Source: Bog-950 sp046329535
GTDB lineage: Bacteria; Bacteroidota; Bacteroidia; Chitinophagales; LD1
Length of the DNA: 64,000 nucleotides
Assembly: GCA_046329535.1 (NCBI GenBank)
Contig: JAXLUN010000003.1
Location: 248,001 to 312,000, forward strand
Reading direction: 5' to 3'
Positions 34,990-43,771 of this stretch are shown here, in pieces (position 1 is the first letter of the stretch; the number at the start of each line of letters is the position of its first letter). Below the pieces are notes generated by a model. That model made no database searches and was not told the origin of the DNA. It saw only the letters and a program-made list of their open reading frames with translations. The translations under genes were made by a program, and so were the position numbers.

Positions 34990-35184
34990 CTAGCCTTCAG
35001 CTTCTCTCTTCAGTGTTTCAATGTATCCTGCGCGAAGAACGGTCTGTCTTCTTTTAATGCTCGGCTTTGTAAATGTCTGACGTTCACGCAACTGACGAAG
35101 CATACCTGATTTTTCAAATTTCTTCTTATACTTTTTCAGGGCTTTATCCAGTGTATCGGATTCTCTTGCGTCTATTATTAACAT
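34990..35184 (-). CDS. rpsU: 30S ribosomal protein S21
   Basis: 64 residues from MLIIDARESD, the family start; a Met eight codons upstream would overlap the promoter region. It has the basic helix KALKKYKKKFEKSGMLRQLR and RRQTVLRAGYIETLKR. It is a monocistronic unit with its own promoter and terminator. Confidence 0.95.
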   Translation of the reverse strand: MLIIDARESDTLDKALKKYKKKFEKSGMLRQLRERQTFTKPSIKRRQTVLRAGYIETLKREAEG

Positions 35185-35199
35185 GCTTATTAAATTTTG

Positions 35200-35236
35200 G
35201 GATGGCAAAAATAAAAACTACTTCTAATTATCCAAA
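35200..35236 (-). promoter_or_regulatory. Promoter of rpsU (TTTG-N19-TATTTTTG)
   Basis: Minus strand TTTG at 35233-35236, a 19-nt spacer and TATTTTTG at 35206-35213, followed by CCATCC. It abuts the stop codon of the acyl-CoA dehydrogenase gene and leaves a leader of only about 15-20 nt before ATG 35184. Confidence 0.72.
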
Positions 35237-36421
35237 CTATATGTTGCCTTTCATTATTTCTCGAGAAATAACGAGCTTCTGAATCTCTGAGGTACCCTCA
35301 CCTATAGTGCAAAGTTTGGAGTCACGGTAGAACTTTTCCACTGGAAAATCTTTAGTATAACCATACCCCCCAAAAATCTGAACAGCATCAGTAGATACCT
35401 GAACAGCAACCTCAGAAGTATAGTATTTGGCAAAAGCCGACTCCTTACTCATTTTTTTATGCTCGTTCTTTAAGTAGGCCGCCTGCATAGTAAGTAACTC
35501 TCCAGCTTCTATCTTAGTGGCCATGTCTGCCAGCTTAAAAGCTATTGCCTGAAAGTTAGCAATTGGTTGCCCGAATTGCTGTCGCTCCTTGGCATATTTC
35601 ACTGATGCTTCATAAGCACCTTTGGCAATACCTAAGCCTAGTGCCGCAATGGAAATTCTACCTCCATCCAATATCTGCATAGCCTGCTGAAAACCACTTC
35701 CTATTTTTGACTCACCTCCACAAACATTTTCATCCGGAACAAAGCAATCTTCAAAAATCACTTCTGCTGTTTCGCTGGCACGCATTCCAAGTTTATTCTC
35801 CTTTTTGCCGGCTTTGAGTCCTTTAGTTCCTCTCTCTACAATAAAGGCCGTCATACCATGGCTATCTAATAGCTCCCCGGTACGGGCAATAACTAACACT
35901 ACATCACTGCTGATACCATGAGTTATCCAGTTTTTATTGCCATTTAAAACCCAACCGCCATCGACCTTCTTAGCCGTTACTTTCATCCGCATAGCATCAC
36001 TGCCGGTATTAGCTTCCGTTAATGCCCAGGCACCTACCCATTCTCCGGTGGCTAGTTTGGGTAAATATTTTTTCTTCTGCTCCTCCGTACCATGGTAATA
36101 AATGTGGCCGGTGCAAAGTGAGTTGTGTGCCGCTACACTTAATCCTATGGAGCCACAAACTTTAGCTATTTCTGATACCACAGTTACATACTCAAAATAA
36201 CTAAGACCAGAGCCGCTGTATTTTTCAGGGATATAAACACCCATGAAACCTAGTTCTCCCATTTTATGAAATAGGTCTTTGGGGAAAAATTGCTCTTCAT
36301 CCCATTTCATAAAACTTGGTCTAATTTCACGCTCGGTAAAATCTTTTACCGACTGAATTATCATTTTTTGATTTTCGTTGTAATCGAAGTTCATACCTGT
36401 AACGGCTGCATTTGCACTCAT
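35237..36421 (-). CDS. Acyl-CoA dehydrogenase
   Basis: 394 residues from MSANAAVTGMNFDYNENQ; the further upstream open frame lacks family similarity. FAD-binding motifs AWALTEANTGSDA and NWITHGISSDV and the C-terminal QIFGGYGYTKDFPVEKFYRD are present. The catalytic base region ends in GTSEIQKLVISREI, as in short-chain/isovaleryl-type enzymes. It oxidises an acyl-CoA to the 2-enoyl-CoA, passing electrons to ETF. Chain-length preference cannot be read. It stands alone, with rpsU downstream. Confidence 0.93.
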   Translation of the reverse strand: MSANAAVTGMNFDYNENQKMIIQSVKDFTEREIRPSFMKWDEEQFFPKDLFHKMGELGFMGVYIPEKYSGSGLSYFEYVTVVSEIAKVCGSIGLSVAAHNSLCTGHIYYHGTEEQKKKYLPKLATGEWVGAWALTEANTGSDAMRMKVTAKKVDGGWVLNGNKNWITHGISSDVVLVIARTGELLDSHGMTAFIVERGTKGLKAGKKENKLGMRASETAEVIFEDCFVPDENVCGGESKIGSGFQQAMQILDGGRISIAALGLGIAKGAYEASVKYAKERQQFGQPIANFQAIAFKLADMATKIEAGELLTMQAAYLKNEHKKMSKESAFAKYYTSEVAVQVSTDAVQIFGGYGYTKDFPVEKFYRDSKLCTIGEGTSEIQKLVISREIMKGNI

Positions 36422-36444
36422 GTTATATCTTTTAATTTGCCGGG

Positions 36445-36474
36445 CGAAAATATGTATTTTAGGAGGAGTTGCAA
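36445..36474 (-). promoter_or_regulatory. Candidate promoter of the acyl-CoA dehydrogenase gene
   Basis: Minus strand TTG at 36472-36474, a 19-nt spacer and TATTTTCG at 36445-36452, one base off the -7 consensus. Spacing equals that of the stronger promoters here. Confidence 0.4.
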
Positions 36475-36556
36475 GAGACAATAACTATTGATTTATCACC
36501 CTATAAACATACCTAACCGTATCAGATGATAAAAGATAGCTCTTGCTAAAAAAGAA

Positions 36557-36587
36557 AAAGCCCTCTTACAAACTGCAAGAGGGCTTT
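36557..36587 (-). terminator. Terminator of tuf
   Basis: AAAGCCCTCTT (36557-36567) pairs with AAGAGGGCTTT (36577-36587); the minus strand continues with a T-rich tail. Confidence 0.9.
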
Positions 36588-36610
36588 CCTAAGTATTCGA
36601 GTTCTAAGAA

Positions 36611-37807
36611 CTATTTCAAGATCTCAGTAACCTGACCGGCACCTACTGTTCTACCACCTTCACGGATAGCGAAACGAAGACCTTTCTCCATCGCAATTGG
36701 GTAAATCAATTTCACAGTCAAAGTTACGTTATCCCCAGGCATAATCATTTCAACTCCTGCCGGCATGGTGATTTCACCAGTTACGTCAGTTGTTCTGAAA
36801 TAGAATTGCGGACGATATTTATCGAAGAATGGAGTGTGACGTCCACCTTCTTCTTTGCTCAGTACGTAAACTTCGCATTTGAACTCAGTGTGAGGTGTAA
36901 CCGAACCTGGCTTAACGATAACCATACCACGCTTAATCATTTCTTTTTCGATACCACGAAGAAGAAGACCTACGTTGTCACCAGCTTCGCCTCTGTCAAG
37001 AATTTTGCGAAACATTTCAACACCAGTAACAGTAGAAGTAAGAGCTTTCTCTCCTTCTTTCTGTAAACCAACAATTTCTACCGGATCGTTAGAGTTAATT
37101 ACACCTCTTTCGATACGACCAGTTGCTACTGTTCCACGACCAGTGATAGAAAATACATCCTCACAAGGCATCAAGAATGGAAGTTCTGTAGCGCGAGGAG
37201 GAACTGGGATGAAGTTATCAACTGCTTCCATTAACTCATCAATTTTAGCAACCCATTTTGGTTCTCCGTTCAATGCACCAAGTGCAGATCCTTGGATAAC
37301 CGGAATATTGGCGCCATCATATTTGTAGAAAGTCAAAAGATCACGAATTTCCATTTCTCCTAATTCAAGGAACTCAGGATCTTCAACCAAGTCAACTTTA
37401 TTCATGAATACTACAATTTGAGGAACACCTACCTGACGAGCCAAAAGGATGTGCTCACGGGTTTGAGGCATAGGGCCATCAGTTGCAGCAACGACAAGGA
37501 TGGCACCGTCCATTTGAGCGGCACCAGTAACCATGTTCTTAATGTAATCCGCGTGACCAGGGCAGTCAACGTGTGCATAGTGACGGTTAGCCGTTTGATA
37601 CTCCACATGTGCTGTGTTAATAGTAATACCTCTTTCCTTCTCTTCAGGAGCGTTGTCAATTGAAGAGTAGTCGCGCACTTCTGCAAGACCTTTCTTTGAA
37701 AGCACTGTAGTGATAGCAGCCGTCAAAGTGGTTTTACCGTGATCCACGTGTCCGATTGTTCCGATGTTCACATGCGGCTTGTCTTTTACGAATTTTTCTT
37801 TAGCCAT
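36611..37807 (-). CDS. tuf: Elongation factor Tu
   Basis: 398 residues. The GTP-binding motifs are GHVDHGKTT (P-loop), DCPGHADY and the NKVD motif in FMNKVDLV. Domains 2 and 3 are complete, ending VGAGQVTEILK. It delivers aminoacyl-tRNA to the ribosome. It is the last gene of a unit that begins with four tRNA genes; no separate promoter was seen between the tRNAs and tuf. Confidence 0.98.
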   Translation of the reverse strand: MAKEKFVKDKPHVNIGTIGHVDHGKTTLTAAITTVLSKKGLAEVRDYSSIDNAPEEKERGITINTAHVEYQTANRHYAHVDCPGHADYIKNMVTGAAQMDGAILVVAATDGPMPQTREHILLARQVGVPQIVVFMNKVDLVEDPEFLELGEMEIRDLLTFYKYDGANIPVIQGSALGALNGEPKWVAKIDELMEAVDNFIPVPPRATELPFLMPCEDVFSITGRGTVATGRIERGVINSNDPVEIVGLQKEGEKALTSTVTGVEMFRKILDRGEAGDNVGLLLRGIEKEMIKRGMVIVKPGSVTPHTEFKCEVYVLSKEEGGRHTPFFDKYRPQFYFRTTDVTGEITMPAGVEMIMPGDNVTLTVKLIYPIAMEKGLRFAIREGGRTVGAGQVTEILK

Positions 37808-37868
37808 TGTTATTGTTTTTAAATTGTTGTTTTAAATATTTATCTAAATTCTTTACTATCACTACTTG

Positions 37869-37940
<72 letters not shown>

Positions 37941-38006
37941 ATTGCTCAGTTATTAGTTACCGGTAACAGTATTTTCACTATCCATCGTTAACCTTTAACT
38001 ACGTTG

Positions 38007-38079
38007 AGCGGGAGACGAGGCTCGAACCCGCGACCTACAGCTTGGAAGGCTGTCGCTCTACCAACTGAGCTACTCCCGC
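38007..38079 (-). tRNA. tRNA-Gly (anticodon UCC)
   Basis: 73 nt. The acceptor GCGGGAG pairs with CTCCCGC; the anticodon loop CTTCCAA in an ACAGC/GCTGT stem reads UCC. Confidence 0.97.
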
Positions 38080-38130
38080 ATAAAACTAAAATTCCCTTTT
38101 CTATTTAATCTTCTCTTAAGAGGAGATTAG

Positions 38131-38213
38131 TGGGGAGATCAGGATTCGAACCTGAGAACTCGTAAGAGGACAGATTTACAGTCTGTTGTCGTTGGCCACT
38201 TGACTATCTCCCC
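38131..38213 (-). tRNA. tRNA-Tyr (anticodon GUA)
   Basis: 83-nt class II tRNA with a long variable arm. The acceptor GGGGAGA pairs with TCTCCCC, discriminator A; the anticodon loop CTGTAAA reads GUA. Confidence 0.97.
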
Positions 38214-38241
38214 TATTGAAAGGTGAATTTAAAAAAAATTG

Positions 38242-38314
38242 AGCCCGAGGATGGATTCGAACCTCCGACCTGCTGATTACAAATCAGCTGCTCTACCAAC
38301 TGAGCTACTCGGGC
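38242..38314 (-). tRNA. tRNA-Thr (anticodon UGU)
   Basis: 73 nt. The acceptor GCCCGAG pairs with CTCGGGC; the anticodon loop TTTGTAA in a GCTGA/TCAGC stem reads UGU. First gene of the tRNA-tuf unit. Confidence 0.97.
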
Positions 38315-38359
38315 AATTTTTTATACAAAATGCAATGAACACACTCCGCCTCTAAAAAC

Positions 38360-38395
38360 GGAGCGCAAATCTAATCAGTTAATTGAATTTACAAA
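38360..38395 (-). promoter_or_regulatory. Promoter of the tRNA-tuf operon (TTTG-N18-TAGATTTG)
   Basis: Minus strand TTTG at 38392-38395, an 18-nt spacer and TAGATTTG at 38366-38373, a perfect -7 match, followed by CGCTCC. It lies about 50 bp before the first tRNA. Confidence 0.75.
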
Positions 38396-38446
38396 AAGGT
38401 GGGAAAAATATTTATGTAGCAGGTATGCCGAAGTGCTGGGTAGATA

Positions 38447-38477
38447 AAAAAGAAGCGGAGGTTACGGCCTCCGCTTC
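38447..38477 (-). terminator. Terminator of hpf
   Basis: GAAGCGGAGG (38452-38461) pairs with CCTCCGCTTC (38468-38477); the minus strand continues with TTTTTTA. Confidence 0.92.
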
Positions 38478-38487
38478 AGGTTGAATA

Positions 38488-38787
38488 CTAATATTCTTTT
38501 ACTTTATCCTTCTGTTTTTTGAGTTGTCCGGCAAGGGTTTGCATTGCCAAATCTGTGCTTTCTTCAAATGTTTTTGCGGTTTTAGCTACAAACAATGTTT
38601 TGCCTGGCACGTGAATTTTAATTTCTACAATTTTATCCTTTACATTTTGCTTTGATTCAAGTTTTAAAAAGACTTCTGCTTCCACTATTCGGTCAAAAAA
38701 AGTCTCGAGTTTTGAAAGTTTCTTATTGATAAACTCAACGAGTTGATTGGATGCATCAAAATGCACCGGATGGATTACAACATTCAT
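38488..38787 (-). CDS. hpf: Ribosome hibernation-promoting factor, short form (HPF/YfiA family)
   Basis: 99 residues with the beta-alpha-beta-beta-beta-alpha pattern of the family: MNVVIHPVHFDASNQLVEFI, KLETFFDRIVEAEVFL, EIKIHVPG and FEESTDLAMQTLAGQLKKQK. There is no C-terminal dimerisation domain, so it is the short type. It binds the 30S decoding region and silences ribosomes in stationary phase. Single-gene unit beside the tRNA-tuf operon. Confidence 0.92.
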   Translation of the reverse strand: MNVVIHPVHFDASNQLVEFINKKLSKLETFFDRIVEAEVFLKLESKQNVKDKIVEIKIHVPGKTLFVAKTAKTFEESTDLAMQTLAGQLKKQKDKVKEY

Positions 38788-38893
38788 AAGAACAATTTAA
38801 TTTAGGTTAGATAATCAATTCCTGAAACTAAGTAACGAAATTTTATAGATACATATACATTCGGTTAACGATTTTTTCAATAAAATGTTTTTA

Positions 38894-40285
38894 TCAATCT
38901 AAGTTATTCAGACATTCAAAACGAGCTGTGAAATGACGTAAAAAAGGAGGCTCGGAAACTATTTTAAATCCGTTAGAATTCCTGCTATCCTGTAAAATAT
39001 CGTCAAAAACATCAATTACATATTCAATATGGCTTTGTGTGTAAACTCTGCGGGGTATGGCCAGCCTAACCAACTCAGATTTAGCAGGGATCAGATTACC
39101 TGACTCATCATACTTCCCGAACATTACCGAACCAACCTCCACAGAGCGTATTCCTCCCTTCACGTATAAGTTGCATACCAATGCCTGTCCTGGATACTGA
39201 TGGGTCGGAATATGGGAATAGAGAGATTTCGCATCCACATACACCGCATGCCCACCAAACGGCCTAACAACAGGAATACCCTTTTCATGTAAATGCCTCC
39301 CCAGATACTCTGTGCTCTTGATACGATAATGTAAGTAGTCAGGGTCAAATACCTCTTCTAAACCAATAGCTATAGCTTCCATATCTCTACCGGAAAGTCC
39401 TCCATAGGTGGCGAAACCTTCAGATATAATAAGCAGATTAGTGCACTGTTGTGCTAACTTCTCATCTTTAAGAGTTAGCAATCCTCCCATATTTACCAGA
39501 GCATCTTTTTTGGCGCTCATGATGAATGCATCAGCAAGAGAAAGCATTTGCCGAGCTATCTCTTTATAGGTCATATGCTCAAAACCAATCTCCCTGTGTT
39601 TAATGAAATAGCTGTTTTCCGCAATTCGGCAGCCGTCAAGAACAAACAAAACATTAAACTCCTTACACAGAGCCTGCAGCTGTTGAGCATTTTGCATACT
39701 AACCGGCTGACCTCCTGCTGAGTTATTCGTAACGGTAAGTATCACAGCTCCAATATTTTCAGCACCATATTTCTCAATAATGTTTCTCGTGCTCTGTATA
39801 TCTATGTTTCCTTTAAATGGCATAGCAGATGATGTCTCGAAGTCGTAATCTGGCATACAATCAAAAGCTTCGGCACCTGTGAACTCAATATTGGCCCTGG
39901 TTGTATCAAAATGTGTATTACTGATAAATACCTTACCCTTACCACCTAATATACCATATAATATTCTCTCAGCAGCCCGACCTTGATGTGTTGGTAGTAT
40001 ATATGGCATTCCGGAAAGTTCTTTTACAACACGCTCCAGATGTTCCCAACTGCGGGCACCGGCATAGCTTTCGTCTCCCATCATCATACCTGCCCACTGC
40101 CTGTCACTCATAGCGGAGGTTCCACTATCCGTAAGTAGATCGATATATACATCATCGCTGTGCAGTAAAAATGGGTTGTAACCTGCTTTTCGAAGCGCTT
40201 CGGCTCTATACTTTTCTGTAGTAATACGTAATGGTTCGACCATTTTTATCTTAAATGGTTCAGCGAGAGTTCTTTCTTTTCTCAT
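38894..40285 (-). CDS. tnaA: Tryptophanase (tryptophan indole-lyase)
   Basis: 463 residues from MRKERTLAEPFKIKMVEPLR. The family motifs FLLHSDDVYIDLLTDSGT, PTHQGRAAE and SAKKDALVNMGG are present, with the Schiff-base lysine Lys260. It belongs to the beta-eliminating lyase family shared with tyrosine phenol-lyase, whose overall pattern it partly resembles (SAMSDRQWAGMMMGDE). At the deciding position, where tyrosine phenol-lyases have the phenol-binding Arg (MERG) and tryptophanases have Ile (VEIG), it has Val384 in SVEVG, favouring tryptophanase. The product would be indole, pyruvate and ammonia. The open frame extends 49 codons upstream but overlaps the preceding terminator. No TnaC-like leader or tnaB permease was seen. 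Confidence 0.85.
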   Translation of the reverse strand: MRKERTLAEPFKIKMVEPLRITTEKYRAEALRKAGYNPFLLHSDDVYIDLLTDSGTSAMSDRQWAGMMMGDESYAGARSWEHLERVVKELSGMPYILPTHQGRAAERILYGILGGKGKVFISNTHFDTTRANIEFTGAEAFDCMPDYDFETSSAMPFKGNIDIQSTRNIIEKYGAENIGAVILTVTNNSAGGQPVSMQNAQQLQALCKEFNVLFVLDGCRIAENSYFIKHREIGFEHMTYKEIARQMLSLADAFIMSAKKDALVNMGGLLTLKDEKLAQQCTNLLIISEGFATYGGLSGRDMEAIAIGLEEVFDPDYLHYRIKSTEYLGRHLHEKGIPVVRPFGGHAVYVDAKSLYSHIPTHQYPGQALVCNLYVKGGIRSVEVGSVMFGKYDESGNLIPAKSELVRLAIPRRVYTQSHIEYVIDVFDDILQDSRNSNGFKIVSEPPFLRHFTARFECLNNLD

Positions 40286-40400
40286 AGACTGATGCTTTTT
40301 ATAAGAGCGAAAGTTGAAGGAGAAATGGGAATAGCGGGTATGATGTTTATCAGCTGGAAAACACATATCGCTTTCCATGTATTCACATAGACTACAAAAA

Positions 40401-40433
40401 AATGAGCCGAAGCAATTTATGCTTCGGCTCATT
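40401..40433 (-). terminator. Terminator of the OmpA-family gene
   Basis: A 14-bp perfect stem (40401-40414 with 40420-40433) around a 5-nt loop. The minus strand continues with TTTTTG. It ends the adhesin-porP/sprF-ompA unit. Confidence 0.92.
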
Positions 40434-40454
40434 TCGAATAATTATAATCAGTCT

Positions 40455-42680
40455 TTAGAACTTGAGAATCTTAAACTCTGTTCTTCTGTTTTCCTGATGT
40501 TCAGTATCGGTACAAGGAACCACCATTGTTCCTTCGCACTGACATTTATTTACTAGTCTGCTTTCTCCATAGCCAGCTGCAATCATACGTCTGGCCTCTA
40601 CACCCTGAGAAGCTATATAATTTACAGAACTTTCAGCACGCTTACTGGATAGTTGCATGTTATATTTAGCAGTAGCTCGACAATCCGTATGTGAACTTAA
40701 TTCAATTTCCATAGTAGGATTATCTTTCATAACCTTAACCAGCTTATCCAGTTCCTTGGCTGCATCTGGGCGTATAAACCACTTGTCTAAGTCATAGTAG
40801 ATGTTTTCAATTTTTATAGCTACACCTTTCTTTACTTTCTCTAATTCTAAAACTGAGTAAATAGTTGATGGTGCTTTTTTCCCAATGGTTGATTGAGTAG
40901 CTGTTACTGTCAAATATTTTGTGTCTGGCTCACCGGTCTCTTTTGAAGCCTCCAGACGATAGTTTGTGTTAGGCTCGAGCGTAAAGACACATTTACCATC
41001 TTTATTGGTAGAACACAATTCGTCTTTATTCGTTGTCAGGTTAGTTACTTTCACTTTAGACGCCTCCAATGGGTCGCGAGTACGTTTATCCAATACTGTA
41101 ACCTCTAAATTAATACCACCCTCAGCTACCATTGGAATCTTTACTAATTCAGGTTTCTCTTTTACATCAAAAACTAACTCTGCAGGGAGATAACCAGGTT
41201 TAGTAGCGTAGAATTTATATTTCTTGTTTGGTGTTGCGGCAAAGGAAAAATCGCCCTCTTTTCCAGATTTAAGTTTTCCTTTCTCAACCTCTTCATCTTT
41301 CATAACAACCTGCGCATCTGTAATTGGCAGACCAGTAGCTGCATCAAATACAATTCCATTCAGGATAACTCCTTTTTTAGTGAAACTGTATATATCATCA
41401 TCTCCTTTTCCACCTTCTCTGTTAGAGCAGAAATAGCCTTTCTTGTTGTCCTTGTTGATTACATAACCAAAGTCATCAGCATTTGTATTGATTGGATATC
41501 CTAAATTCTCTGCATCAGTCCAATTGGTGATTTTGTTGCCTGTTTTAATTAATGTAGAAGAAAATACATCTAAACCACCTAACCCAGTGTGACCACTGGA
41601 AGCAAAATAAAGTGTACCATCTTCAGCAATATTCGGGAACATTTCATCGCCTGAAGTATTAATTTTAGGACCCAAGTTTACCGGAGTACCCCATTGTCCT
41701 CCAATTTCTCTTGTAGATACGTAAATATCTACACCACCATATCCCCCTGGCTTATCGCTTGCGAAATAGATTGTTTTACCGTCTTTGGTTAATGAAGGAT
41801 GCCCTACAGAATATTCTTTATCATTAAAAGGAACCGCTTCAATTAACTCATCGCCCCAACGGTTTTGATCAGGCAACCAAACAACTCTATAAATTTTCAA
41901 CTTAACTGTTTTGTCAGCAGATGGAAATGCGCGTTTACCATTATAATTGCTTCTGTCAATGTATAATTCCTGCATTTTATCATTGTAACAGGTTGTTCCT
42001 TCATGATACTTCTTATTTGGCTGATGGCCACGCATGATTTCACAAGAAGTAATATCACCGGCAGTGTCACTTTTAAACGCTTGATAGATTTGCAGGAAGT
42101 TACTATGAGTCCAATTATCCTTATATACAAGATAGGCATCTGGCATACGATTAGAACAAAAATAAATCCCCGTATCCTTATAAAGTGTTACTCCAAAATC
42201 TGAATTAGCTGAGTTGATAGCCTCCACATTTTTAACATCATAAAAACCTCTGTCTTTACTCAACTCCTCAACTTTATCAATACCGTTCAATCTCTCCTTA
42301 ACACTGTTATCTGCAGGAACTACATCCAAATACTGCTTATAATATACCTTAGCGTCAGCATATCTCTGGTTAGATCTTAAAGCCTCTGCATAGTAGAGCT
42401 TGTTGATTACATTGGCATTCTCATTCTTCGCTAATTCAGCGTAATATTTTTCAGCGTTAGGGCCGTCATTAATTAATCGATAACTATCAGCTATCTTTTG
42501 AAGCACTGATACGTTAGCATTGTCCTTTTTAAGCGCACGCTCGTAAAACATAATCGCCTTACGATAGTCAAACTGTTTGTAATACCAGTCTCCAACTTTT
42601 ACAATTGGCTTTTCTGCCAAGGCTGTACCCGCAAAGAGCAGGCAAGCGGCAAATAAGGTCAGGGGAGTCTTCAAATTCAT
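40455..42680 (-). CDS. OmpA-family outer-membrane protein with TPR and PD40 repeats
   Basis: 741 residues. A signal peptide (MNLKTPLTLFAACLLFAGTALA) is followed by TPR-like helices (about 25-130) and a WD40-like PD40 propeller (about 150-430, with SVGHPSLTKDGKTIYFASDK). Two carboxypeptidase-regulatory-like domains (about 445-620) come next, then a C-terminal OmpA peptidoglycan-binding domain with YYDLDKWFIRPDA, HTDCRATAKYNMQLSSKRAE and ENRRTEF. This architecture is the usual partner of PorP/SprF and type B T9SS adhesins and resembles PorE-like proteins that tie T9SS to peptidoglycan. It starts 34 bp after porP/sprF, so the two are co-transcribed. Confidence 0.9.
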   Translation of the reverse strand: MNLKTPLTLFAACLLFAGTALAEKPIVKVGDWYYKQFDYRKAIMFYERALKKDNANVSVLQKIADSYRLINDGPNAEKYYAELAKNENANVINKLYYAEALRSNQRYADAKVYYKQYLDVVPADNSVKERLNGIDKVEELSKDRGFYDVKNVEAINSANSDFGVTLYKDTGIYFCSNRMPDAYLVYKDNWTHSNFLQIYQAFKSDTAGDITSCEIMRGHQPNKKYHEGTTCYNDKMQELYIDRSNYNGKRAFPSADKTVKLKIYRVVWLPDQNRWGDELIEAVPFNDKEYSVGHPSLTKDGKTIYFASDKPGGYGGVDIYVSTREIGGQWGTPVNLGPKINTSGDEMFPNIAEDGTLYFASSGHTGLGGLDVFSSTLIKTGNKITNWTDAENLGYPINTNADDFGYVINKDNKKGYFCSNREGGKGDDDIYSFTKKGVILNGIVFDAATGLPITDAQVVMKDEEVEKGKLKSGKEGDFSFAATPNKKYKFYATKPGYLPAELVFDVKEKPELVKIPMVAEGGINLEVTVLDKRTRDPLEASKVKVTNLTTNKDELCSTNKDGKCVFTLEPNTNYRLEASKETGEPDTKYLTVTATQSTIGKKAPSTIYSVLELEKVKKGVAIKIENIYYDLDKWFIRPDAAKELDKLVKVMKDNPTMEIELSSHTDCRATAKYNMQLSSKRAESSVNYIASQGVEARRMIAAGYGESRLVNKCQCEGTMVVPCTDTEHQENRRTEFKILKF

Positions 42681-42714
42681 AGTCTTATAATTTAGGTGTT
42701 ACCTTGAAGTCTTT

Positions 42715-43701
42715 TTAGAAATACTTAATAAATCGAGGAGTTACAAATCGTTTCTTGTTGTAGAAGAAATCATAGCCAATCATAATTTCGTGGGTTCCGG
42801 TAGTGAACTTTCTCAAAGCTGTAATCTCCGCATCATAACAATACCCTATCTGTAGCTGCGGTGTGGCTTTAAACTGTATAAATGCATTAGCTGATTGGCC
42901 CACATACTTCCTGCTTTGTTGACCATCTCCGGCTGTTCTATATCCAACTCCTAACCAAACTCTATCTATAAATAATAAAGCAACGTTGATATCAAACTGA
43001 GGTATGTTCTTAGGTAAACCTTTCTGCCATTTCATTAAGAAAGAAGGACGAACCTTTACTACAGAAGCCTCTTTTCCAAATACATAACCGGCTGTAAACA
43101 AATAATGGTTGTATTGACGGGCAATAGATGTTCCATAATCTGAAACACCCGTCTTGTCTCTAAGTTTGGAAGGCAGTAAGTGAGGAACGGATGCTCCAAC
43201 AAAGTATCTCTTACCATACCAATAAATACCAAATCCGATGTTAGGAACAAAGAGATTTTCATTCAAGGAGAAAGCATTGTCCGGGTTGGTCACATCACCC
43301 AACTTAGCACTTCCGTTGTTCTGATAGTAATATGAAAATGAAGCTTGTATACCAAAACATAAGCGAGATTGCTTAATTCTTAAACGATATGAGAATGCCG
43401 GAGTAACTGAAAAATTATTAGACAAACCTAATTTGTCGTTTGATATCGTTAACCCGACAGCGTATTGATCTCTGCGAAAGGGGGTATGAACGCTTATATT
43501 AGCGGTTTTAGGAGCTCCTTCCAAACCTGCCCATTGATGTCGGTAAATTCCCATTACGCTAATAGCTTCACTGCTACCAGCATAAGCCGGATTCAGGAAT
43601 AATCCATTAAACATATACATACTGTAGGCTGCATCTTGCTGAGCGTATGCACCAGTGAAAACTGCAACAAGCATCAGGGTTGATATTACTAACTTCTTCA
43701 T
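42715..43701 (-). CDS. Type IX secretion system outer-membrane protein, PorP/SprF family
   Basis: 328 residues. A signal peptide (MKKLVISTLMLVAVFTGAYA) is followed by the family signature AAYSMYMFNGLFLNPAYAGS and a beta-barrel-like pattern ending with EIMIGYDFFYNKKRFVTPRF. In Flavobacterium johnsoniae, SprF and related proteins are needed for export of their neighbouring type B adhesins (SprB with SprF). Its place directly behind the giant type B gene implies the same pairing. A hairpin terminator precedes it, so its expression may be only a fraction of the adhesin transcript. Confidence 0.93.
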   Translation of the reverse strand: MKKLVISTLMLVAVFTGAYAQQDAAYSMYMFNGLFLNPAYAGSSEAISVMGIYRHQWAGLEGAPKTANISVHTPFRRDQYAVGLTISNDKLGLSNNFSVTPAFSYRLRIKQSRLCFGIQASFSYYYQNNGSAKLGDVTNPDNAFSLNENLFVPNIGFGIYWYGKRYFVGASVPHLLPSKLRDKTGVSDYGTSIARQYNHYLFTAGYVFGKEASVVKVRPSFLMKWQKGLPKNIPQFDINVALLFIDRVWLGVGYRTAGDGQQSRKYVGQSANAFIQFKATPQLQIGYCYDAEITALRKFTTGTHEIMIGYDFFYNKKRFVTPRFIKYF

Positions 43702-43733
43702 AGACTAAATTTTACGGTTAAATGTTTTAAAAA

Positions 43734-43763
43734 TGGTCTTCGCGAATGTTATCGCGAAGACCA
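43734..43763 (-). terminator. Hairpin between the adhesin gene and porP/sprF
   Basis: TGGTCTTCGCGA (43734-43745) pairs perfectly with TCGCGAAGACCA (43752-43763) around a 6-nt loop. The minus strand continues with TTTTTAAAA. The T-run is short, so read-through is plausible. Confidence 0.7.
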
Positions 43764-43771
43764 CATTGTTT

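Noticed and set aside
38894..40285. Tyrosine phenol-lyase identity
   Set aside because: The phenol-selecting Arg is replaced by Val (SVEVG), as in tryptophanases which have Ile there.
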